Assembly (NCBI RefSeq): GCF_000745425.1
Contig: NZ_JQJH01000016.1
Span: 1-64,000, forward strand
DNA length: 64,000 bases
From: Beijerinckia mobilis
GTDB lineage: Bacteria > Pseudomonadota > Alphaproteobacteria > Rhizobiales > Beijerinckiaceae
Direction of reading: 5' to 3'
Part shown: positions 58,328 through 64,000 of the stretch, piece by piece
Numbering within the stretch: the stretch's first letter is position 1
Layout of the letters: every line of letters begins with the position of its first letter
Program-made: the position numbers and the translations under genes
Notes under the pieces: model-generated
Seen by the model: the letters and a program-made list of their open reading frames with translations, nothing else
Databases searched by the model: none
What the model was told of the DNA's origin: nothing

Positions 58328-58554
58328 GTTGGCGGCTCCGCCGGCTCGAGGGCGCAAAGTCAGCTTCATTCATCCTTGGCAAGCGCATCGATCCCGATGA
58401 GCAAGGCTATGTAACTGTCGACGGCGAAGATGGGCGAATACTGAGTGCAGCCGGATGGAGCGTGATTTCGATGCAGGTCGATGAGCCGACTGCGCTAGAC
58501 GCCATCAAACTCGCCAAGCCATTGACACTACAGAAGCTTTTTCGAGGAAATTGA
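58324..58554 (+). CDS. Small protein of unknown function
   Basis: A 76-residue protein with predicted beta-rich start (FILGKRIDPDEQGYVTVDGE) resembling short phage proteins that contain a D-x-x-G-x-V strand. Overlaps neighbours by 4 bases on each side. Confidence 0.5.
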   Translation: MSWRLRRLEGAKSASFILGKRIDPDEQGYVTVDGEDGRILSAAGWSVISMQVDEPTALDAIKLAKPLTLQKLFRGN

Positions 58555-58997
58555 TCATGACACTTATTCGATCGGTTGCCGGCGGATTGAGTTCGGACAA
58601 TCCCAATGACCCCTATGCGCCGAATCCATACACAGCCGCCTCGGTGAAGACCTTCGGGACAGGTCCAAAGGGCACCCAATGCTTTTTTGCGTATATGCCG
58701 CAAGGCACCGGCCTGTCATCATTGAATGGCGGTTCGCCAGTGATGCCGCTGAAAGGCTCGACCACCTATGAGGTGTGGGCCATTCCGATTGTTGATCGGC
58801 GCGATTACGTCGCCTTTCCATGGGCGATTATCGGCGAGGCAAACGCAAGCCCATTCACCATCACGCAGGGTCCGCAATCGAAGCGTCCTGCGGTTGCTGC
58901 TGGCCTCTATTTTTACAACCTTGACACCGGCCGAATGAATGTGCCGAACGCTGGCGTTACGGCGTGGGTTGACTACATCACTGGCGCGGCGGCCTGA
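58551..58997 (+). CDS. Beta-rich protein of unknown function
   Basis: A 148-residue protein with many Gly, Pro and aromatic residues and no charged helices, as expected of a beta-sandwich (VWAIPIVDRRDYVAFPWAI). Place before the terminase genes hints at a structural or decoration role; this is inference only. A second ATG at 58557 is possible. Confidence 0.5.
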   Translation: MIMTLIRSVAGGLSSDNPNDPYAPNPYTAASVKTFGTGPKGTQCFFAYMPQGTGLSSLNGGSPVMPLKGSTTYEVWAIPIVDRRDYVAFPWAIIGEANASPFTITQGPQSKRPAVAAGLYFYNLDTGRMNVPNAGVTAWVDYITGAAA

Positions 58998-58998
58998 C

Positions 58999-59601
58999 AT
59001 GGCGAAGCGGGGCCAATGCCAAGTCTGCGCGCATCATGAGCGGGAGCGCATTGAATTTCTGCGCGCCGCCGGGGTAAGCTTTGAGGATCTAGCAATAAAA
59101 TTCAGCCTCCAAAGCAACGCCATCTGGCGGCACTGGCACAAGCATGTCTCGCCGGAACTCAAGGGCCGCTTGCTCATGGGGCCGGCGCAGCTCGAGGAAT
59201 TGCGCCTCAATGCAATCAAGGAGACAGGCAGCGTCCTCGACCACCTGTGCATCCTGCGGTCGGCGCTGATGGCCCAACTCAGCGTCACCGGGGAGAGTAA
59301 TTCGCCGATGGCTTTGAGCCGTGTCGCCGATACGCTTCTGCGGGTCTTGACGGAAATCGGCAAGATCAATGGCGAGGTCTCGCGGCTCGCGCCGATCGTG
59401 AACATTCAGAACACAACAAACATACTCAATTCGCAGCCCATGGTCGAACTGCAGGGGGCGATCCTCACGGCCCTTGCACCGTTTCCTGAGGCGCGAAAGG
59501 CAGTCGTCGCGGCGCTGCGCGGGCTGGAGGCGCCCCAACCTTCATCCTCGGAGCCGCGGCGGCTGCCGGCACTGATCGAGGGCGAGTGCAGCAATGCTTG
59601 A
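58999..59601 (+). CDS. Probable small terminase subunit
   Basis: A 200-residue DNA-binding protein directly before the large terminase, overlapping it by 8 bases. The N-terminus has a C-x2-C pair (GQCQVCAHHERERIE) and an HTH-like segment (VSFEDLAIKFSLQSNAIWRH), as in many small subunits that recognise the packaging site. The central helices (LRLNAIKETGSVLDHL, SRVADTLLRVLTEI) may mediate oligomerisation. Identity rests mainly on position and layout. Confidence 0.6.
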   Translation: MAKRGQCQVCAHHERERIEFLRAAGVSFEDLAIKFSLQSNAIWRHWHKHVSPELKGRLLMGPAQLEELRLNAIKETGSVLDHLCILRSALMAQLSVTGESNSPMALSRVADTLLRVLTEIGKINGEVSRLAPIVNIQNTTNILNSQPMVELQGAILTALAPFPEARKAVVAALRGLEAPQPSSSEPRRLPALIEGECSNA

Positions 59602-61903
59602 TGGTGCGGCGATCTTCCGGCGCATGGCCGATGCGCTCGAACGGGATTGGCGGGCCATTGCGAGGCCCGAGCAATTGCCGCCGCATGGCGATTGGACAGT
59701 TTGGTTGATTAAGGCCGGGCGCGGCTGGGGCAAGACGCGGACGGGCGCGGAATGGGTCCGCTCGATGGTCGAGGCCGGCGCTCGGCGCATTGCTCTGATC
59801 GGGCCGACGACAGCGGACGTTCGGAAGACCATGATCGAAGGCGAGTCAGGGTTGCTGGCGATTTCGCCCGAATGGAACCGCCCGAATTATGAACCGTCGA
59901 ACCGGCAATTGACATGGCCGAACGGCGCGATTGCGACGACATACAGTGCAGAAGAGCCGGAACGCTTGCGAGGCCCGCAGCACGATGCAGCGTGGTGCTG
60001 GATTGGCGGCACGAAGGTGTCAACGCCAAACGGTGATTGCTCAATTGAAAATATTCGTCCCGGCGATTTGGTATTAACCAGATCCGGACCATCGCGAGTT
60101 GTTGCCGTCAAATCTCACCTCGACCAAATTGGCGAGATGACGATCGGCAATGCAATTCTCACCGGCACTGCAGAGCATCCGATCTACCTAAATGGGGAGT
60201 GGATCAGAGCGGATCGAGCCAAGATTGGGGACACTGCATGTGTAATCAATGTGTCGAATGGAACGGGAAGTTCTGGCATCGATATGGTAATGATCGTGGC
60301 TCTTATTACGAGCGTACAGATAAGTCGGTTCGGCCTAAAACTCGCCGGCTGCATCGCGAAATGTGGATCGATACTTTTGGGGCTATTCCAGCCGGATACG
60401 AGGTCCACCACAGAGATGGCGACAAATCTCACAACGCCATCGATAATTTCGAGCTGCTCACAAAGAGCGGGCATCGTAAGCATCACTTTTGCGCGATGCC
60501 AATTCCGGCCAAGGATTGGACGAAGCCACCAACAATCCGGCTATGCTGTTCAGCATGTAATACACAAATTATGCGGCGTCGCAGAACAGTGCACCCACTA
60601 TGTGAGAAATGTTTGGCGAGAACTGTGGAACTGCGGCGGCGCAACAAGCTCGTTAGATATTGCGAGCAATGCGGAGAATGTTTCCAAACTCGTTCCGCCC
60701 ACTTCTGCAGCCAGCGTTGTGTCAACCTGGCAACCCGCGGGGGAACAAGAAGTATTTTGCCTGACAGTCGAAGGCGCGCATGAATATTTTGCAAACGGGA
60801 TTCTCGTTCACAACTGTGATGAATTGGCGGCATGGCGCAATGCTCAGGAAACCTGGGATCAAATGTTGTTCGGCCTTCGCCTGGGCATGGATCCGCGCAT
60901 TTGCGTGACGACGACGCCGAAGCCGACGAAGCTTGTCCGCAACCTTCTCTCGCGCGTCGGCAAGGATGTCGTTTTAACGGGCGGCTCGACTTTCGAGAAC
61001 AGGGAGAACCTGGCGCCACCGTTCCTTAATGCCATCGTTGGCCGCTATGCGGGCACGCGGCTCGGCCGGCAGGAGTTGGAAGCCGAACTTCTTGAGGACA
61101 CGCCTGGCGCGCTCTGGAGCCTTGCCATGATCGAGGCGGCGCGCATCGAGCCGCGCGAACTGCCGCTCATGCGGCGCGTCGTGGTGGCGATTGATCCAGC
61201 GGTCACGGCCAATGAGGATTCTGACGAAACCGGCATCATCGTCGCAGGCCTTGGCCAGGATGGACACGGCTATGTGCTGGAGGATGCGTCCGGCAAGATG
61301 ACGCCGACAGAATGGGCGCGCAGGGCGGTGTCTCTGTATCATCGCTACCGGGCCGACCGGGTGATTGCGGAAGTGAACCAGGGCGGCGCTCTGGTCGAGA
61401 ATACCTTGCGCGTGATCGATGAGAATGTAGCTTTCCGGGCGGTGCATGCGACGAAGGGCAAGATCCTGCGCGCCGAACCTGTTTCCGCTCTGTATGAGCA
61501 AGGCCGCGTACATCATGCCGGTACGTTTCCCGAGCTTGAAGACCAGATGGTAACATTCGCCGGCGGCTCTGCGGATTCGCCCGACAGACTCGACGCCTGC
61601 GCTTATGCGCTTACGGATTTGATGGTGGGCATCGCCGATGGAACGGGCATCATCGAGTTCTACCGGCGCCAGGCCGAAGGGCAAGCGAAGGATGGGCTCG
61701 CATTCGGTTATTCGATCGGCGCGCAGGAAGGAACTCGCGACGTTGCGCTTTATGCGCCTGCCGGGCTGTTCGGGATCGTTACAGGCGGCGCAACTGGTCG
61801 GCCTTATCAAATCGATCCAGATGGCATCGTGACCGTCGCGGCTGAGGATGTGGCGCTCATGCAGCGCGCAGGATTCCGCAAAGTTGAAGGAGCATCATCA
61901 TGA
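59594..61903 (+). CDS. Large terminase subunit interrupted by an intein
   Basis: The precursor has 769 residues; removal of the intein (135-407) leaves a 496-residue protein, normal for a large terminase. The ATPase domain has Walker A GRGWGKT at 42-48 and the Walker B/catalytic site HDAAW plus CDELAAWR, split by the intein. The RNase H-like nuclease domain shows AIDPA (Asp534 of the precursor), IAEVNQGG and DRLDACAYAL. It would drive DNA packaging into capsids. A short C-terminal module (GRPYQIDPDGIVTVAAEDV) is also known in other phage proteins. Confidence 0.92.
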   Translation: MLDGAAIFRRMADALERDWRAIARPEQLPPHGDWTVWLIKAGRGWGKTRTGAEWVRSMVEAGARRIALIGPTTADVRKTMIEGESGLLAISPEWNRPNYEPSNRQLTWPNGAIATTYSAEEPERLRGPQHDAAWCWIGGTKVSTPNGDCSIENIRPGDLVLTRSGPSRVVAVKSHLDQIGEMTIGNAILTGTAEHPIYLNGEWIRADRAKIGDTACVINVSNGTGSSGIDMVMIVALITSVQISRFGLKLAGCIAKCGSILLGLFQPDTRSTTEMATNLTTPSIISSCSQRAGIVSITFARCQFRPRIGRSHQQSGYAVQHVIHKLCGVAEQCTHYVRNVWRELWNCGGATSSLDIASNAENVSKLVPPTSAASVVSTWQPAGEQEVFCLTVEGAHEYFANGILVHNCDELAAWRNAQETWDQMLFGLRLGMDPRICVTTTPKPTKLVRNLLSRVGKDVVLTGGSTFENRENLAPPFLNAIVGRYAGTRLGRQELEAELLEDTPGALWSLAMIEAARIEPRELPLMRRVVVAIDPAVTANEDSDETGIIVAGLGQDGHGYVLEDASGKMTPTEWARRAVSLYHRYRADRVIAEVNQGGALVENTLRVIDENVAFRAVHATKGKILRAEPVSALYEQGRVHHAGTFPELEDQMVTFAGGSADSPDRLDACAYALTDLMVGIADGTGIIEFYRRQAEGQAKDGLAFGYSIGAQEGTRDVALYAPAGLFGIVTGGATGRPYQIDPDGIVTVAAEDVALMQRAGFRKVEGASS
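59996..60814 (+). other. Intein inside the large terminase
   Basis: 273 codons. The first residue is Cys (CWIGGTKVST), block A continues to IRPGDLVLT, and block B has T58-A-E-H61 in GTAEHPIYLNGEWI. The C-terminal blocks are VFCLTVEGAHEYFANG and ILVHN, ending His272-Asn273, with Cys as the first extein residue. All catalytic residues for class 1 splicing are present. The region between about residues 85 and 245 has no splicing or endonuclease motif in this frame. Confidence 0.92.
60238..60783 (+). CDS. HNH nuclease nested in the intein, other frame
   Basis: A 181-residue HNH homing-type endonuclease encoded +2 relative to the terminase frame and entirely inside the intein. GGGGA lies 6 bases before the ATG. 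Residues 38-83 are a typical HNH core (RLHREMWIDTFG, GYEVHHRDGDK, NAIDNFELL, then His79/His83). Cysteine pairs follow at 103-107, 122/125, 142-148 and 157/161, like zinc fingers. It probably nicks or cuts intein-free terminase genes to drive intein spread. Confidence 0.85.
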   Translation: MCNQCVEWNGKFWHRYGNDRGSYYERTDKSVRPKTRRLHREMWIDTFGAIPAGYEVHHRDGDKSHNAIDNFELLTKSGHRKHHFCAMPIPAKDWTKPPTIRLCCSACNTQIMRRRRTVHPLCEKCLARTVELRRRNKLVRYCEQCGECFQTRSAHFCSQRCVNLATRGGTRSILPDSRRRA

Positions 61904-62208
61904 GCAGGGTGAAAATGCGCGCGCCGGCCGGCATGACCGGCGGGATCAATGGACTGCCTGGCGTGTATATTGTTGATGGAATGATCGAAGTCGAACAATC
62001 AGCCGTGGCATCATTACAGAAATCGGGCTTCACGGTGCATGTCGATGGCTCTCTTGAAAGCGCCACGACTGTTGCCGATCTCATTCCGGTCATTCAATCG
62101 CTGCAGGCGGATAATGCTGCCATCAAGGCGGAAAATGAATCTCTGCGGAAGATCGTGAATGAAATCGTGACGCGCGCCAGCAGTGCCATGAAGGTGGCAT
62201 TCGGCTGA
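61900..62208 (+). CDS. Small phage protein with helical C-terminus
   Basis: A 102-residue protein overlapping the terminase stop by 4 bases. The N-terminal half (GMTGGINGLPGVYIVDGMIE, VASLQKSGFTVH) resembles the C-terminal module of the terminase itself; the C-terminal half is a coiled-coil-like helix. Function unknown. It is the last gene before a terminator. Confidence 0.6.
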   Translation: MSRVKMRAPAGMTGGINGLPGVYIVDGMIEVEQSAVASLQKSGFTVHVDGSLESATTVADLIPVIQSLQADNAAIKAENESLRKIVNEIVTRASSAMKVAFG

Positions 62209-62235
62209 ATGGCATCTCTTCCACCGCGGGCAACA

Positions 62236-62261
62236 AAAAAGGGGCGATAAAGCCCCTTTTT
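62236..62261 (+). terminator. Rho-independent terminator after the terminase operon
   Basis: A 10-bp stem (62236-62245 with 62252-62261), core GGGGC/GCCCC, loop of 6 bases, with A5 before and T5 within the right arm. It lies 28 bases after the last gene stop. Confidence 0.85.
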
Positions 62262-62394
62262 GATATGCCTGAGCCAGGATGCAACCCCTGGATCACTTTC
62301 TGACCATTTCAGGCGTGGCGGTCAGCAGTTCCGCCCTCAGCAGGCACAACGGCAACATAATCCCCCTTTCATCCATCAACAAGACGGAATCCCC

Positions 62395-62922
62395 ATGGTG
62401 CGACGCGGCAGGCCGAGAAAAGCTGGACCGAGAGAAGCGAACGGCCAATTGCAGCGGCCGAGCACGATCGAGCGAAGGGAGCGCGCGGCGAGAGAAGCCG
62501 AATGCGTGATGGCGGTTGCTCTGAGGCAGCCGCACCGGCGCGGCGATTGTGACCAGGCCCTTGGCGATGCCCTCGGGCGTTTCGTGCGCGCCCATGGCCT
62601 GCGGCAAGAATTGATCGATGCCGGCGAAACCTATGCCCGCCTTCTACGGCGATGGCGGCTCGAGAACGCTGTTCCTCTTTTTGAGAATCGCACTTCCCAC
62701 GGTCCCGCACCCGATCCATTGAGCCGCGGGGAGAACGATGACCTGCGGCGCCAGGTGGTTGCGATGGAAATGGCGATGCACCGCGCTGGACCCGATGCCC
62801 TGGCTGCCGTCAAGCGGCTCGCGGTCGAAGGGAAAGACATCGACGGCTCGCAGGTCAGAGCGGCGATGGATGGCTTGATGGCGCTGGCCACGCATTTGAG
62901 GATGGTGCGAGCACAAGCGTAA
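62395..62922 (+). CDS. Basic protein with an AT-hook-like start
   Basis: A 175-residue protein beginning VRRGRPRKAG, an AT-hook-like motif that can bind the minor groove of AT-rich DNA. The rest is helical and Arg-rich (RQVVAMEMAMHRAGPDALAA). No family recognised. The ATG at 62395 has a weak GGAA site; it lies after a terminator and so needs its own promoter. Confidence 0.55.
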   Translation: MVRRGRPRKAGPREANGQLQRPSTIERRERAAREAECVMAVALRQPHRRGDCDQALGDALGRFVRAHGLRQELIDAGETYARLLRRWRLENAVPLFENRTSHGPAPDPLSRGENDDLRRQVVAMEMAMHRAGPDALAAVKRLAVEGKDIDGSQVRAAMDGLMALATHLRMVRAQA

Positions 62923-63050
62923 AAAAGAAAACCTACGCCAACGAATAGAAGCAAGATCAGGCATAAGTTCTGATTGATTCAAGATAGCGTATATGTTCAG
63001 CGGGAGATGAACATATTAAGATGAAGGCTCATGCGGAAATAAGGTGACAC

Positions 63051-63299
63051 CTATTTCTCGAGTGCTGCGGCAGACACGACGAGATGCAAGGGGGTCTCAG
63101 GACCCGCCTTTACCAAAGATAAATTTCTTACTTGGACTATGCCGGAAGGGCTAGCCTCGGCCGGATTAGGCCCCGCTATCAATGCAGCAAACCCAAATTC
63201 AATAGAGACCGTCCAATTGCCCTCTGAAATTCCTTGCTCTTTAAGTAGAGCGGTGATCACTTCTTGTAATGAAAACTGATAAGCGGTTGGTTCAGCCAT
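63051..63299 (-). CDS. Small protein downstream of hicB
   Basis: An 82-residue protein, ATG with GGAAG 7 bases upstream, directly after the hicB stop. It contains a beta-rich middle (NWTVSIEFGFAALIAGP). Not recognised; by position it may be a third member of the toxin-antitoxin operon. Confidence 0.5.
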   Translation of the reverse strand: MAEPTAYQFSLQEVITALLKEQGISEGNWTVSIEFGFAALIAGPNPAEASPSGIVQVRNLSLVKAGPETPLHLVVSAAALEK

Positions 63300-63843
63300 T
63301 GCAGACTTCCGCGTAATTTTCACATTGCGCTATTGGTTGCGGGGAAGTAGGCGATGTGGCGCGTACAAAACCCCTAATTTCTGTTAAATACTTTGTGCTA
63401 GCTTCATAGCTGGGCGTTACGCTTACGGTCCGTGTGACCTGTTGTGGATTGTGAACTGTCCATACTGCCGTTGCAGCTGCACGCGTTGCCATTTCTGCGT
63501 AGACACTCGCAGACGAAAGCAAACAGATGACATATTGATTGAGGCTAACTTCTTGCAATTTCGCCTGTCCAGCTAATCTAGCGTGCAGATCTTTCGGCAT
63601 TCGAAGAAGCAGCTTACCGCTGTATTCAGCAGGACTCGGTGCAGGAGAGGGCGGAGGAATGGGATTTCCTGCCTCATTAGCTGCCTGAACCCAAGCCTCC
63701 ATCGCATCCTTAAGCTCTACCAGCGCCTCAGCACGATTCGCTCCCCATGCGGAACATCCGGGAAGGTCTGGGGCGAGCGCAATGAATCCCTCATCGTCGT
63801 CGCTCCAAAACACTTGGGAGGGGTAGCGATCCAGATTATTCAT
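63292..63843 (-). CDS. hicB: HicB-like antitoxin
   Basis: A 183-residue protein. The N-terminal ~60 residues form a HicB RNase H-like partial fold (QVFWSDDDEGFIALAPDLPGC, GANRAEALVELKDAMEAW). Residues ~75-105 carry a ribbon-helix-helix (GKLLLRMPKDLHARLAGQAK, VSLNQYVICLLS). It should neutralise the HicA toxin and bind its own promoter. The ATG at 63843 has GGAGG 9 bases upstream. The C-terminal 80 residues are longer than typical. Confidence 0.82.
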   Translation of the reverse strand: MNNLDRYPSQVFWSDDDEGFIALAPDLPGCSAWGANRAEALVELKDAMEAWVQAANEAGNPIPPPSPAPSPAEYSGKLLLRMPKDLHARLAGQAKLQEVSLNQYVICLLSSASVYAEMATRAAATAVWTVHNPQQVTRTVSVTPSYEASTKYLTEIRGFVRATSPTSPQPIAQCENYAEVCNG

Positions 63844-64000
63844 CGTCTTCATCCTCCGGGATGATCCCATAGCCATATTTATCAATAAAACCAATTAACT
63901 GCATCGCTTGATAAGGAAGAATCTTCCCGTTGCGATTCTGGAAATTTAGCGAGTATGGTTCGCCGGGCCTTTGAAAAACGCAATGGCTCCCTTTACCGCC
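63836..64000 (-). CDS. hicA: HicA-like toxin, partial at window edge
   Basis: 54 codons of an ORF open to the window end; the 5' part is missing. The fragment has GGKGSHCVFQRPGEPYSLNF, with the catalytic-type His of HicA mRNA interferases in GSH, and ends in an acidic tail. Its stop overlaps the hicB start by 8 bases, the usual hicA-hicB order. HicA cleaves mRNA when free of HicB. Confidence 0.75.
   Translation of the reverse strand, partial: GGKGSHCVFQRPGEPYSLNFQNRNGKILPYQAMQLIGFIDKYGYGIIPEDEDDE

Overview
The window looks like a chromosome segment of an alphaproteobacterium, probably a free-living Hyphomicrobiales member. The grounds are moderately high GC, twin-arginine exported phosphatases (phosphocholine-type phospholipase C and PhoX), a phasin (polyhydroxyalkanoate storage), formate-tetrahydrofolate ligase, a ClpS/ClpA pair and the maf/yacG/infA neighbourhood. 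The family Beijerinckiaceae is my guess from style, not a demonstrated placement.

Bases 1 to about 50,200 are mostly ordinary chromosome. From the left they hold: phospholipase C; an AaeXAB-like efflux set (FUSC protein, DUF1656 protein, HlyD adaptor); a lipoprotein hydrolase; pyroglutamyl-peptidase-like, START-like and aminotransferase genes; a DsbA-type exported thioredoxin; a fatty acid desaturase; a DUF2252 protein next to an amino acid permease; amine oxidase, FemAB-like, HIT and Rieske proteins; a nitrobindin-like protein and PhoX; clpA-clpS; a phasin; a D,D-carboxypeptidase with a SPOR domain; a J-domain membrane protein; GST and YdcF; yacG-maf-infA; and an O-methyltransferase. An AT-rich patch (about 37.6-41.4 kb) carries an exported protein of unknown function and a Wzy/O-antigen-ligase-like membrane protein whose start may be frameshifted. 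Then come formate-tetrahydrofolate ligase, a di-haem cytochrome, a patatin-like protein, an M20 peptidase and a DUF1491 protein. A 101-bp dispersed repeat occurs twice.

From about 50.5 kb the sequence is mobile. First comes an S24/CI-type repressor with GTAC-rich dyads that look like operators, possibly the remnant of an older phage. At 52,267-52,312 lies a 3' fragment of a lysine tRNA gene (anticodon loop to CCA), still followed by its terminator. It marks one end of an integrated element that runs rightwards past the window end. The element carries a P4-type tyrosine integrase, an AlpA/MerR-like small DNA-binding protein, a possible PC4-like protein, a tightly overlapping cluster (41-aa ORF, RuvC-like resolvase, TSCPD-like protein, small protein, RepA-like hexameric helicase), a dense array of GTTCACC/GGTGAAC sites suggesting a replication origin or operator, several unknown genes, a probable small terminase and the large terminase. 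No portal, capsid or tail gene is visible before the window ends; a HicAB-like toxin-antitoxin module lies on the opposite strand at the right edge.

The most unusual object is the large terminase gene. Its ATPase Walker B motif is interrupted by an intein of 273 codons with clear splicing blocks at both ends. The middle of that intein encodes, in a different reading frame and with its own Shine-Dalgarno and ATG, a 181-residue HNH nuclease with zinc-finger-like cysteines. One stretch of about 546 bp is therefore open in two frames: the intein linker and a free-standing homing-type nuclease.
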